Part shown: in pieces, positions 34,372 to 46,034 of the stretch
Numbering within the stretch: position 1 is the first letter of the stretch
Layout of the letters: each line of letters opens with the position of its first letter
Notes under the pieces: model-generated
What the model was told of the DNA's origin: nothing
The model's database searches: none
What the model saw: only the letters and a program-made list of their open reading frames with translations
Translations under genes and position numbers: made by a program
NCBI RefSeq assembly: GCF_910594005.1
Contig: NC_057816.1
Span: forward strand, 26,305,797-26,369,796
DNA length: 64,000 nt
Source of the DNA: Cervus elaphus
Lineage: Eukaryota; Chordata; Mammalia; Artiodactyla; Cervidae
Direction of reading: 5' to 3'

Positions 34372-35330
34372 AGAATCAACAGTTAGAACTGAACATGGGA
34401 CAACAGACAGGTTCCAAATTGGGAAAAAAGTCCGTCAAGGCTGTATATTGTCACCATGCTTATTTAACTTCTATGCAGAATACATCATGCAAAATGCCGG
34501 GCTGGATGAAGCACAAGATGGAATCAAGATTGCTGGGAGACATATCAATAACCTCAGATATGCAGATGACACCACCCTTATGGCAGAAAGTGAGGAGGAA
34601 CTGAGGAGCCTATTGATGAAAGTAAAAGAGGAGAGTGAAAAAGTTGGCTTAAAACTCAGCATTCAAAAAACTAAGATCATGACATCCAGTCCCATCACTT
34701 CATGGCAAATAGATGGGGAAACAATGGAAATAGTAACAGATTTTATTTTCTTGGACTCCAAAATCACTGCAAATGATGACTGCAGTCATGAAATTAAAAG
34801 ACACTTGCTCCTTGGAAGAAGAGTTATGACCAACCGAGATAGCATATTAAAAAGCAGAGACATTACTTTGCTGACAAAGGTCCATCTAGTTAATGCTATG
34901 GTTTTTCCAGTAGTCATGGATGGATGTGAGAGTTAGACTATAAAGAAAGCTGAGTGCGGAAGAATTGATGCTTTTGAACTGTGGTGTTGGAGAAGACTCT
35001 TGAGAGTCCCTTGGACTGCAAGGAGATCCAACAAGTCCATCCAGAAGGAAATCAGTCCTGAACATTCATTGGAAATACTGATGCTGAAGCTCCAATACTT
35101 TGGCCACCTCATGCGAAGAACTGACTCATTAGAAAAGATCCTGATTCTGGGAAAGATTGTAGGCGGGAGAAGAAGGGGATGACAGAGGATGAGATGGTTA
35201 TGGCATCTCTGACTCGATGGACATGAGTTTGAGCAAGCTCCAGGAGTTGGTGATGGACAGGAAGGCATGGCTTGCTGCAGTCCATGCGGCTGCAGAGTCG
35301 GACATGACTGAGAGACTCAACTGAACTGAA
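34372..35330 (+). mobile_element. BovB, 5'-truncated, sense orientation
   Basis: A plus-strand BovB keeps the second half of RT and the whole 3' part. It begins near aagaatcaacagttagaact and ends at gagactcaactgaactgaag. The EN domain and first half of RT are absent. No TSD could be read. It is one of the better-preserved BovB fragments here, in the same direction as NELL1. Confidence 0.95.
34448..34936 (+). pseudogene. BovB reverse transcriptase, C-terminal half
   Basis: A 162-codon open frame. SPCLFNFYAEYIMQNAGLDE leads to NLRYADDTTLMAESEEELRS, where YADD is the RT catalytic pair of Asp. Then come VGLKLSIQKTKIM and the thumb region (DITLLTKVHLVNAMVFPVVM). The frame stops at DGCES because a Trp codon has become TAG. 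The same frame resumes after the stop with TIKKAECGRIDAFELWCWRR and ends at another stop near 35180. This half-domain cannot work alone, since motifs A and the fingers are missing. Confidence 0.93.
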
Positions 35331-36875
35331 GATATCCTCTGTGTGTGTTTTTATGTCAGTTTAATACTGTTTTTAAGCTCTCTCCATTTGCTAGGCCTGT
35401 ATGCAATCTGTGGACTGTGCCTGCTGCTTGGAGCTCTTTGATTCAAATGAATAGGTGGGACTTCCAGGAAGACAGCAGTGCAGACTTCCCTTGGCATGAA
35501 TAGCAGATCCTGATAGGACTGTAGGACACAGAAGTCAGCTTGCCCCTTTGGCTCATGTGCCTTGGGTTGCCACCTGTTTATGATAGTGGCCTCAAATGTT
35601 TGCTTCTTCAAGGGTTTCTAAGGCCCATGTTTGTGGAAGAGAGAGCAGGAAAGGGAGTTGATCTTTCTGATTTTTCCTTCTTTAATGCACTTAGTAAACA
35701 TTAGATAAAGCCCCCTCCTTTACTCTTTTGAGCTTACCTTCTAGCATTTTGACAACCAAAAGGAAGGCATTTGGATGGAAAACTGTTCTCACTATGACAG
35801 ATGCAGATGTCTAAAATGAAGGTTAAGATAAATAGGTTGACAACACTTTCAACTATTTAGTGAAACCACCTCATGGAAAATTATGCTCTGCCTCTTCACC
35901 TAAATATAGCGATTTTCATTTCTCTCTGGCCTCCTCTGAAACTCACCAACATTGAATATAATTTTTGCATCATTATCTCCATAGTACATAAATAATCTTG
36001 CATTCCCCTTTCCTCTTGTGAAAATTATTTTGTATATACTTCCCCATATTTCATAACCTGCATATTTATCACTCTTAATGACTGTAGTAAATTCTATCAA
36101 GCTGATCTACTTGATAATGTATGCATTTCTCTGTTGTTGCAAATTTGGCTTGCTTCTAGTTTTTCACTAATATTAGGAAAGAAAACTTTTTAAAGGAAGT
36201 ATATAGCATGTTGTATTAAGGCAGTTTTGACACATTGCTTCATCTCAAATGGTTTCTTCTAACAGAAAAAAAAAGGATGCATTGTTGTGGAGAAAACACA
36301 GACTATCTTTTTTAGGGAAACTTATTTACCTTGCTTATGTTTTGAGCACCCATTTATAACAGAAAGATAATTAGTAGAGAAGGAACTGATATATTTAGAG
36401 TTTTGTCAATTGAATACCTTGTATATATTGTTGGGAAACAGGAGAGTAGTGGATGATGTGGCTAAGACATAAGCATAAGGCTGCAATGTGATAGATCCCA
36501 GCTGCATCAGCCTTGCAATAATTCACTGGCCTTGATGTAACTGGACAGTCCCTCCAGTTCTTCTGCACTTTACTACTGCAAGATGCTGAAGAAATTCAGA
36601 ACCCTCTGGCAAGAGGCAGTCCCTAAGTCTCACCATGCTCAGCCTCTTCTGAGCATCTAAGGAGACAGGTTCAACTCTTAGTTAAGCTCTTCCTTTTTCT
36701 TCTCAATATTCAGGTGTTGGAAGGTACTTCCCAGAGGTGAGATGGAGGCCTTTGATCAGCTGGTGTTTGCAGGAACTGTTTCTAAAGAGAGCACACATTT
36801 CAGGATTTGTTATTGTCTAACATGGAGCTTGGGAGGGCAGAGTAACTGAGACAGTTTGCTTGTTCGGTAGGTTTT
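35331..36875. other. intronic single-copy DNA
   Basis: No gene recognised. At about 35890-36170 the words 'tctggcctcctctgaaactc', 'tttataacctgcatatttat' and 'ttgttgcaaatttggcttgc' hint at an old antisense L1 3' UTR without being decisive. Confidence 0.45.
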
Positions 36876-36879
36876 GTCA

Positions 36880-37085
36880 GTGCCTGCAAAGATCCCGGGA
36901 TGGTTGTTTTCTCTGTATTAGTTCTGTGTCTTCATATATCACACGAAGATTTTTCTTATCATGCAGAATTCTGTTTTTCTTTTACTCTATGAGGACAGGA
37001 CTTTGTATGTCTGGTTTATTGCTCTATCTTCTGTTGCTTTATAAGGAGCTTGAAGCATGCTCAATAAATATTTGTTCATTGGATG
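36880..37085 (+). repeat. L2 3' end fragment
   Basis: 'ctctatgaggacaggacttt', 'ttgctctatcttctgttgct' and 'catgctcaataaatatttgt' match the L2 3' end (CATGAGGGCAGGGACTT...CTCAATAAATATTTGTTGAATGA). Confidence 0.7.
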
Positions 37086-37229
37086 ATGATTTTATTTATT
37101 TGATTTTGTAGAGGAAGCTCATTATCATGTGGGCAGCTGCTCCTCAGTTGTTTAAATGGGGTCTGGGAGATTACTGTAGAAATAAATAGCAGCTGGATAA
37201 AGCTGTCAGAGAGTTGTAGAGCACAGAGG

Positions 37230-37375
37230 AGGGTGCATGGGCTTCACAGCCAGGCCAGATAGATTCTCATCCCAACTTTTCTCTTTTCTGGCTGTCTTGG
37301 TTGGCTCCTTTATGGTCTCTGAACCTCAACATTCTCACCTGAAAAATGGGTAAAACCACTTTACTCAGAGGTTAT
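37230..37375 (+). repeat. MIR (sense)
   Basis: 'gcttcacagccaggccagat', 'tcctttatggtctctgaacc', 'attctcacctgaaaaatggg' follow the MIR order at moderate divergence. Confidence 0.6.
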
Positions 37376-37635
37376 ATAAAATTCATTACTCAGAGTAGAC
37401 ATGCAAAAATGTTACCCTCTTTCTTCTTCCTCTGCAAAAAGAGCCAAGATAGAAAGCTGGGAGGGGCCCAGATAATGTTTTCAAGTGTTGTCAGGAACAG
37501 ATCTCTGATTCTGTTACCTGTTGTCTAAAATGTACCCCTTATTGCCTCCATCTGTGTACCAGCAGCAAATGCCATGAGCACTTCCAACGATGGGTATGTA
37601 CCTTTGGGTTCTGCTTTGAACCTCTTTATTGGTAA

Positions 37636-37656
37636 CTGTGTTCTTTGCTCCTACAG
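37636..37656 (+). promoter_or_regulatory. NELL1: 3' splice site (acceptor) of the NELL1 exon
   Basis: A pyrimidine-rich tract (tgttctttgctcctac) ends in ag at 37655-37656, directly before the exon. The intron joins in phase 2: the first exon base completes an Arg codon begun in the preceding exon. Confidence 0.88.
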
Positions 37657-37753
37657 GATTTATGAACGTGTGATAGACCCTCCTGAGACCAACCTTCCCC
37701 CTGGAAGCAATTTATGGCTTGGTCAGCGCAACCAAAAGCATGGTTTATTCAAA
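37657..37753 (+). CDS. NELL1: NELL1 internal coding exon (LamG/TSPN domain)
   Basis: NELL1 is a secreted, trimer-forming EGF-like-repeat glycoprotein linked to bone formation. This 97-bp exon supplies one base finishing an Arg codon and 32 whole codons: IYERVIDPPETNLPPGSN, then LWLGQRNQKHGLFK. It ends in phase 0. From memory of mammalian NELL1, these are about residues 170-201, the C-terminal part of the N-terminal thrombospondin-N/laminin-G-like domain, with the hallmark WLGQR. Two residues seem to differ from the human protein: E for D after PP, and S for I after PPG. The paralogue NELL2 differs clearly here (it has FWLGQRN followed by AHGYFK), which favours NELL1. The frame is open, splice sites are good and no neighbouring exon is visible, so the gene continues outside the window. 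The exon number is not certain. Confidence 0.93.
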
Positions 37754-37759
37754 GTAAGC
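37754..37759 (+). promoter_or_regulatory. NELL1: 5' splice site (donor) of the NELL1 exon
   Basis: aaa|gtaagc is a near-consensus donor. In NELL1 the next codon after FK is Gly, so the following exon should start with GGN in phase 0. Confidence 0.88.
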
Positions 37760-38455
37760 ACTACCTTCTACTTTTTGCAACATGCTATTCTATGTGCTTA
37801 ATGTGAATGTATTTACTTAATTGTCACAGCAGTTCTATGATATGGGTGTTTTGAGATTAGACAAAGACCTCAATGACTTGCCCAAGGTCACACACTTCAC
37901 TCTTCTGTCAGCTGTGCATGATCCAGAATGTAAATAATTCTCAAACTGTTTCTTATTGCTCTACTTCTGGGAGATTTAAGGTAATCTTCAAGATCCTTTT
38001 CATTCTCAGAATCTTTATTAATTCAGTTTTGGGGTAGATGTCTAGTCTAGATAAATAATAAGAAATGATTGAACTTGCATCAATTTTGATTTTCCTGTCT
38101 ATAAAGAGGGTAATACAGTAACTGCATTATTGTGCTTCCTAGCAGCATCAGGACTCAATGATAAAGTGAAGTGAAAAAGTTAAAAAACATCATGAAATTT
38201 TAAGATAGTCTTGTACTTCAATAGAATGGCAGAATTTTGCTTCTGGCCATATGGTAGACTAGATATTTGTGAAATCCTTTTGCTTCAAAATGCCTGTAAA
38301 TGTTGGATAAAATAGAACAAAAATCTTTTAAGATTTGTCATTGCACTTACAAGAAGGGAGCTCCTTAGAGGCTAAATATATGAAGGGAAGTGAAAACCAA
38401 AGGGATGTCTGCCAATACCAAAGAATTAAATATTTAAGTTTATTCCTTTTTTCTT
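37760..38455. other. intron after the NELL1 exon
   Basis: Contains a short antisense MIR-like patch at about 37845-37905 (caatgacttgcccaaggtcacac). Nothing else was recognised. Confidence 0.55.
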
Positions 38456-38459
38456 TTAA

Positions 38460-40195
38460 TCTACTTATCTATTCCAACTTTATTGAGATGTCAATGACAT
38501 ACAACGTTATGTATAAGGTGTACATCAGTTTGACACGTGTAATATATTGCAAAATGATTTCCACCATAATGTTGTCTTAACACTTCCATCACATTACATA
38601 ATTATGATTTCTTTTTTCATGGTGAGAACATTTAAGATTACTCTCAACAGCTTTCAAGTTTATAGTACAGTATTATTTGCTGTGATCACTATGCTGTGAT
38701 TAGATCCCCAGAACTTATTCATATTATAAGTGGAAGGTATCCTTTGACCAACATCTGCCCATTCCCCCCACTTCCCCTAAACCCTGGCAACTATCATTCT
38801 ACTCTCTGTGTCTATGAATCAGGTTTTTAGAGTCCACATATAAGTGATATCATGCATTATTTATATTTCTCTATCTGACCTGTTTCACTTTTTGTAATGC
38901 CCTCAAGGTCCATTCATGTTGTTGCAAATGGCAGGATATTTTTTCTCATGATTGAATTATATTCTACTCTGTATGTGTACACATACACATACATACCATA
39001 TCTTCTTCTTAGAATTATTTTGTTGGGGGTATAAATGTATGTTTTCCTTGGAGGAATGTCTATTCAGTTCCTCTGCCCATTTTAAAGTCAGACTTTCTCT
39101 TGCTATTGCATTGTATGAGTTCTTTGCATATTTCAGATATTAACCACTTATCAGCTTTGTGATTTGCAAATATTAGTTACCCATATATTCAAGGATTGAC
39201 TTTTGGGTTCCTAATTCTATTTCATTGGATTATGTGTCTATTTTTGACTAGTATCATACCATTTGATTACTATAGCTTTGTAGTACAAGTTGAAATCAGA
39301 AAGTATGGCACCTCCAACTTTGTTCTTCTTTCTCAGAATTACCTTGGCTATTTGGGATCTTACAACACCTATTTGGCTTTGACAAATTTGGGGATTTTTT
39401 TTCAGTATCTGTGAAAATTGTCTTTTGGATTTATATAGGGATTGCATTGAATCTACAGATGACTTTGGGTAGTGAGGGATTTTAACAGTAGTAATTATTC
39501 TGATCCATGAATCTGGGATATGTTTCCATTCATGTGTGTCTTTTTCAGGTTTTTAATCAGTCTTGTAGTTTTCAGTGTATAGATCTTTCATATCCTTAAA
39601 TTTATTCCTAAGTGTTTTATTAGTTTTGATGCTATTGTTAATGAGGTTTTTTTTTTTGGGGGGTGGTATTTTATTGTCAGTGTATAGAAATGCAGCTGAT
39701 TTTTATATTTTGGTTATGTACCCTACAATTTTACAGACTTTCATTGATTTGTTCTAAAAGTTTTTTGGTGGAGTTTTGGAGTTTTCTGTGTATAAGATCA
39801 TATCTATAAGCAGTTACGTTTTACTTCTTCATTTCCAATTTGGAAACTATTTTTTTTCCCCATTTTTTCTTGCCTGATTGCTCTATATAGGGCTTCAAGT
39901 ACTATGTTGAATAGGAATGGTGAGAATGGACACCCTGTATTTATTCCTGATCTTTGAATAAGAGTGTTCAATCATTGATTGTTGAGTATGATGTTGACTT
40001 TGTCAGATGCTTTTTCTACATCTATTGATAGGATCATATGATTTTTATCTTTCATTCTGTTAATGTAGTATATTACAATTATTGATTTGCATGACTTGAA
40101 GCATCCTTGCATCCCAGGGATCAATCTCACTTGATCTTGGTGCATGTTCTTTTAATGTACTCTTAAATTTGATTTGCTAATATTTTAAGAGTTTT
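38460..40195 (-). repeat. old L1 (L1MA-like), 3' part, antisense, cut by a younger L1
   Basis: Minus-strand L1. The 3' UTR on the plus strand reads 'actttattgagatgtcaatg', 'gtacatcagtttgacacgtg', 'ccatcacattacataattat', 'taaaccctggcaactatcat', then ORF2 sequence ('gtttgacaa'-type stretches, 'tcatatgatttttatctttc', 'ctttgtcagatgctttttct'). It stops at 40195 and its continuation begins at 48654. Too many stops remain for a protein. Confidence 0.85.
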
Positions 40196-40208
40196 AGCAT
40201 CTATGTTT
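40196..40208. repeat. left TSD of the 8.4-kb L1
   Basis: agcatctatgttt matches agcatctaggttt at 48654-48666 in 12 of 13 positions. Both copies lie where the older L1 sequence is broken and resumed. Confidence 0.85.
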
Positions 40209-42210
40209 TTTTTCCAATTTAGTCTTTTTTAAAATTAATTATTTAATTGGAGGCTAATTACTTTACAGTATTGTAGTAGTTTTTGCCATACATTGACATT
40301 AATCAGCCATGGGTGTACATATGTCCCCCATCCTGGACCCCCCTCCAACCTCCCTCCCCATCACATCCCTCAGGGAAATCTCAGTGCACTGGCCCTGAGC
40401 GCCCTGTCTCATACATCGAACCTGGACTGGTGATCTATTTCAATATATGGTAATATACATGTTTCAACGCTATTCTCTCAAATCATTCCACCCTCGCCTT
40501 CTTCCACAGAGTCCAAAATCTGTTCTTTACATCTGTGTCTCTTTTGCTGTCTCACATATAGGGTCATTGTTACCATCTTTCTAAATTCCATATATATGTG
40601 TTAATATACTGTATTGCTGTTTTTCTTTCTGACTTACTTCACTCTGTATAATAGGCTCCAGTTTCATCCACCTCATCAGAACTTATTCAAATGCATTCTT
40701 TTTAATAGTTGAGTAATATTCCATTGTGTATATATACCACAGCTTTCTTATCCATTCCCCTGCCTACAGACATCTAGGTTGCTTCCATGTCCTAGCTATT
40801 GTAAACAGTGCTGCAGTGGACATTGGGGTACATGTGTCTCTTTCAATTCTGGTTTCCTCGGTGTGTATACCCAGCAGTAGGATTGCTGGGTCATATGGCG
40901 GTTCTATTTCCAGTTTTTTAAGGAATCTCCACACTGTTCTCCATAGTGGCTGGGCTAATTTGCATTCCCACCAACAGTTTAAGAGGGATCCCTTTTCTCC
41001 ACACCCTCTCCAGCATTTATTGCTTGTAGACTTTTTTGATAGCAGCCATTCTGACTGGTGTGAGATGGTACCTCATTGTGGTTTTGATTTGCATTTCTCT
41101 GATAATGAATGATGTTGGGCACCTTTTCATGTGTTTGTTAGCCATCTGTATGTCTGTTTAGTTCTTTGGCCCATTTTTTTTCATTGGGTCATTTGGTTTT
41201 CTGGAATTGAGCTGCAGGAGTTGCTTGTATATTTTGAGATTAATTCTTTGTCAGTTGTTTCATTTGTTATTATTTTCTCCCATTCTGAAGGCTGTCTTTT
41301 CACTTTGCTTATAGTTTCCTTCGTTGTGAAAAAGCTTTTAAATTTAATTAGGTCCCATTTGTTTAGTTTTGCTTTTATTTCCAATACTCTGGGAGGTGGG
41401 TCATAGAAGATCTTGCTGTGATTTATGTTGGAGAGTGTTTTGCCTATGTTCTCCTCCAGGAGTTTTATAATTTCTGGTCTTAGGTTTAGATCGTTAGTCC
41501 ATTCTGAGTCTATTTTGTGTATGGTGTTAGAAAGTGTTCTAGTTTCATTCTTTTACAAATGGTTGACCAGTTTTCCCAGCACCACTTGTTAAAGAGATTG
41601 TCTTTTCTCCATTGTATATTCTTGCCTCCTTTGTCAAAGATAAGGTGTCCATAGGTGTGTGGATTTTTCTCTGGACTTTCTCTTTTGTTTCATTGATCTA
41701 TATTTCTGTCTTTGTGCCAGTACCATACTGTCTTGATGACTGTGGCTTTGTAGTATAGTGTGAAGTCAGGCAGGTTGATTCCTTCAGTTCTATTCATCTT
41801 TCTCAAGACTGCTTTGGCTATTTGAAGTTTTTTGTATTTCCATACAAATTGTGAAATTATTTGTTGTAGTTTTGTGAAAAATATCGTTGGTAGCTTGATA
41901 AGGATTGTGTTAAATCTGTAGATTTCTTTGGGTAGTAAACTAATTTTCACTATATTGACTCTTCTGATCCATGAACATGGTATATTTCTCCATTTATTTG
42001 TGTTATCTTTGCTTTCTTTCATCAGTGTTTTATAGTTTTCTATATATAGGTCTTTTGTTTCTTTAGTTAGATTTATTCCTAAGTATTTTATTCTTTTTGT
42101 CACAATAGTGAATGGAATTGTTTCCTTGATTTTTCTGTTTTCTCATTGTTAGTGTATAGGAATGCAAGGGATTTCTGTGTGTTAATTTTACATCCTGCAA
42201 CTTTCCTATA

Positions 42211-42893
42211 TTCATTGATTAACTCTAGTAATTTTCTGGTGGTGTCTTTAGGGTTTTCTATGTAGAGGATCATGTCATCTTCAAACAGTGAGAGTTTTAC
42301 TTCTTTTCCAATCTGGATTCCTTCTATTTCTTATTCTTTTCTGATTGCTGTGTCTAAAACTTCCAAAACTATGTTGAAGAGTAGTGGTGAGAGTGGGCAC
42401 CCTTGTCTCATTCATGACTTTAGGGGAAATGATCTCAATTTTTCACCATTCAGGATAATGTTTTCTGTGGGTTTATCATATATGGCTTTTATTATGTTCA
42501 GGTATGTTCCTTCTATGCCTGGTTTCTGGAGGGTTTTTTTTTTTTTTTATCATAAATGGATGTTGAAATTTGATGTTGAATGTCAAAGGCTTTCTCTGTA
42601 TCTATTGAGATAATCATATGGTTTTTATCTTTCAATTTGTTAATGTGGTGTATCACATTGATTTGCAAATATTGAAGAATCCTGGCATCCCTGGAATAAA
42701 ACCCACTTGGTCATGTTGTATTATCTTTTTAATATGTTGTTGGATTCTGTTTGCTAGAATTTTGTTAAGGATTTTTGTTAAGGATGTTCATCAGTGATAT
42801 TGGCCTGTAATTTTCTTTTTTTGTGGCATCTTTGTCAGGTTTTGGTATTAAGGTGATGATGGCCTCATAGAATGAGTTTGGCAGTTTACCTTC
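42211..42893 (-). repeat. RT-region arm of a large inverted repeat
   Basis: The native antisense ORF2 segment (plus strand 'ttgattaactctagtaattt' to 'gcagtttaccttcctctgca') is the counterpart, in opposite orientation, of 43460-44127. Compared by eye over about 130 bp, they agree at roughly 85-90%. Confidence 0.8.
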
Positions 42894-43459
42894 CTCTGCA
42901 ATTTTCTGGAAGAGTTTGAGTAGGATAGATGTTAGCTCTTCTCTAAATTTTTGGTAGAATTCACCTGTGAAGCCATCTGGTCCTGGGCTTTTGTTTGCTG
43001 AAGATTTCTGATTACAGTTTTGATTTCTGTGCTTGTGATGGGTCTGTTAAGATTTTTCTGTTTCTTCCTGGTTCAGTTTTGAAAGTTTATACTTTTCTAA
43101 GAATTTTTCCATTTCTTCCAAGTTGTCCATTTTATTGGCATATAGTTGTTGATTGTAGTCTCTTATGATCCTTTGTATTTCTGTGTTGTCTGTTGTGATT
43201 TCTCCATTTTCATTTCTAATTTTGTTGATTTGATTCTTCTCCCTCTTTTTCTTGATGAATCTGGCTAACGGTTTGTCTATTTTATTTATCTTCTCAAAGA
43301 ACCAGCTTTTAGCTTTGTTGACTTTGGCTATGGCCTCCTTTGTTTCTTTTTCATTTATTTCTGCCCTAATTTTTATGATTTCTTTCTTTCTGCTAACCCT
43401 GGGGTTCTTCACTTCTTCTTTTTCTAGTTGCTTTGGGTATAAAGTTAGGTTATTTATTT

Positions 43460-44127
43460 GAAGGTAAACTTCCAAACTCATTCTATGAGGCCACCATCAC
43501 CCTAATTCCAAAACCAGACAAAGATGCCACAAAAAAAGAAAACTACAGGCCAATATCACTGATGAACATAGATGCAAAAATCCTTAACAAAATTCTAGCA
43601 AACAGAATCCAACAACATATTTAAAAAATCATACATCATGACCAAGTGGGCTTTATCCCACGAATGCAAGGATTCTTTAATATCTGCAAATCAATCAATG
43701 TAATACACCACATTAACAAATTGAAAGATAAAAACCATATGATTATCTAAATAGATGCAGAGAAAGCCTTTGACAAAATTCAACACTCATTTATGATTAA
43801 AACTCTCCAGAAAGCAGGAATAGAAGGAACATACCTCAACATAATAAAAGCTATATATGACAAACCCACAGCAAGCATTACCCTCAATGGTGAAAAATTG
43901 AAAGCATTTCCGCTGAAATCAGGAACAAGACAAGGGTGCCCACTCTCACCACTACTATTCAACATAGTTTTGGAAGTTTTGGCCACAGCAATCAGAGCAG
44001 AAAAAGAAGTAAAAGGAATCCAGATAGGAAAAGAAGAAGTGAAGCTCTCGCTGTTTGCAAATGACATGATCCTCTACATAGAAAACCCTAAAGAGTCTAC
44101 CAGAAAATTACTAGAGCTAATCAACGA
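43460..44127 (+). mobile_element. inverted 0.67-kb ORF2 (RT) patch inside the L1
   Basis: Within antisense ORF2 the sequence abruptly becomes sense. It runs GKLPNSFYEATITLIPKPDK to FADDM-like motif. The catalytic motif reads LFANDMILYIENP, so the first Asp is Asn. The flanking native sequence is ...ttatttga | tctcttatttcttgagg..., compared with ttatttgatgtatctcttgtg in the other L1 (59790). Only about 4 bp are lost and there is no TSD or A-tail. Confidence 0.85.
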
Positions 44128-45106
44128 TTTTTCTCTTATTTCTTGAGGTAAGCTTGTATTACTATGAACCTTCCCCTCAGCACTGCTTTTACTGAATTCC
44201 ATAGATTTTGGGTTGTTGTGTTTTCATTTTCATTCATTTCTATGCATATTTTGATTTCTTTTTTGATTTCTTCTGTGATATGTTGGTTATTCAGAAGCAT
44301 GTGGTTTAGCTTCCATATGTTTGTATTTTTAATAGTTTTTTCCCTGTAGTTGACACCTAATCTTACCGCATTGTGGTCAGAAAAGAGGCTTGAAATGATT
44401 TCAATTTTTTTTTAATTTACCAAGTCTAGATTTATGGGGATGTGATCTATCCTGGAGAATGTTCCGTGTACACTTGAAAAAAAGGTGAAATTCATTTTTG
44501 GGGGTGAAGGGTCCTATAGATATCAATTAGGTCTAACTGGTCCATTGTACCATATAAAGTTTGTGTTTCGTTGCTAATTTTCTGTTTAGTTGATCTGTCC
44601 ATAGGTGTGAGTGGGGTATTAAAGTCTCCCACTATTATTGTGTTACTGTTAATTTCCCCTTTCATACTTGTTAGCATTTGCCTTACATATTGTGGTGCTC
44701 CTGTGTTGGGTGCATATATATTTATAATTGTTATATCTTCTTCTTGGATTGATCCTTTGATCAGTATGTAGTGTTCTTCTTTGTCTCTTTTCATGACCTT
44801 TATTTCAAAGTCTGTTTTATCTGATATGAGTATTGCAACTCCTGCTTTCTTTTGGTCTCCATTTGCATGAAATATTTTTTTCCAGCCCTTCACTTTCAGT
44901 CTGTATGTGTCCCTTGTTTTGAGGTGGGTCTCTTGTAGACAACATGTATAAGGGTCTTGCTTTTGTATCCATTCAGCCAGTCTTTGTCTCTTGATTGGGG
45001 CATTCAACCCATTTACACTTAAGGTAATTATTGATAAGTGTGGTCCCCTTGACATTTGCTTTGTTGTTTTGGGTTTGAGTTCATACAGCCTTTCTGTGTT
45101 TTCTGT

Positions 45107-46034
45107 CTAGAGAAGATCCTTTAGCGTTTGTTGAAGAGCTGGTTTGGTGGTGCTGAATTCTCTCAGCTTTTGCTTGTCTGTAAAGCTTTTGAATTCTCCT
45201 TCATAACTGAATGAGATCCTTGCTGGGTACAGTAATCTGGGTTGTAGGTTATTCTCTTTCATTACTTGAAGTATGTCCTGCCATTCCCTTCTGGCCTGAA
45301 GAGTTTCTATTGAAAGATCAGCTGTTATCCTTATGGGAATCCCCTTGTGTGTTATATGTTGTTTCTCCCCTGCTGCTTTTAATATTTGTTCTTTGTGTTT
45401 GATCTTTGTTACTTTGATTAATATGTATCTTGGGGTACTTCACCTTGGGTTTATCCTGTTTGGGACTCTTGGGGTTTCTTGGACTTAGGTGGATATTTCC
45501 TTCCCCATTTTAGGGAAGTTTTCAACTATTATCTCCTCAAGTATTTTCTCATGGCCTTTCTATTTGTCTTCTTCTTCTGGAACTCCTATGATTCGAATGT
45601 TGGGGCGTTTCACATTGTCCCAGAGGTCTCTGAGGTTGTCCTCATTTCTTTTAATTCTTTTTTTTTTTCCACTCTGCTTAATTTATTTCCACCATTCTAT
45701 CTTCCACCTCACTTATCCTCTATTCTGCCTGCCTCAGTTATCCTACTGTTGGTTCCCTTCAGAGAGCTTTTGATCTCAGTTATTGCATTATTTACTATTG
45801 ATTGACTCTTTTTTAATTCTTCAGGTCCTTGTTAAACATTTCTTGTATCTTCTCAATCCTTTTCTCTAATCTCTTTATCTGTAACCCCATTTTGTTTTCA
45901 AGATTTTGGACCATCTTTACTATCATTATTCTGAATTCTTTTTCAGGTAGACTCCCTATCTCCTCCTTTTTTGTTTGGTTTGGTGGGCATTTATCATGTT
46001 CCTTTACCTACTGAATATTTCTCTGCCTTTTCAT
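45107..46034 (-). pseudogene. L1 ORF1, broken
   Basis: Start ATG at 46034 (KRQRNIQ) and stop at 45107-45109, after SYEGEFKSFTDKQKLREFST and ALQQTLKDLL. About 309 codons correspond to the RNA-binding chaperone ORF1p, with an N-terminal stretch, a Lys/Glu-rich coiled coil (KMVQNLENKMGLQIKRLEKR), and a C-terminal RNA-binding part. A premature TAG lies at codon 9 (CAG to TAG), and further stops and shifts prevent any long frame. Confidence 0.88.

Larger units (their letters stand above)
40581..45055 (-). pseudogene. L1 ORF2 (EN, RT, C-terminal domain), broken
   Basis: ATG at 45055 (MSRGPHLSIITLSVNGLNAP) and stop at 40581 set a length of about 1,270 codons once the inserted patch is removed, the usual size for L1 ORF2. 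EN is open for 187 codons at 44492-45055 with N (SVNG), E (QETHL) and D/N (GDFN) of the catalytic set. Downstream frames keep INKIDKPLARFIKKKREKNQ, PKEIYRFNTILIKLPTIFFT and WYWHKDRNIDQ. The ORF is broken by many stops and shifts and by the inverted segment at 43460-44127. Its product would have made the EN nick and primed cDNA, but it cannot be made now. Confidence 0.9.

Noticed and set aside
37574..37596. atgagcacttccaacgatgg followed by gtatgt, read as a preceding exon end
   Set aside because: It is within the intron upstream of a clear acceptor, does not match NELL1, and leaves an intron of only about 60 bp.
37574..37801. The ATG-starting 75-codon frame read as a small gene
   Set aside because: It reads through an intron and the NELL1 exon. 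The part before 37657 is intron; only 37657-37753 has both splice sites and a recognisable domain.
43252..44146. A separate reverse-transcriptase gene in sense orientation
   Set aside because: It is a piece of L1 ORF2 without start, EN or C-terminal domain and with Asp-to-Asn in the catalytic motif (FANDM).
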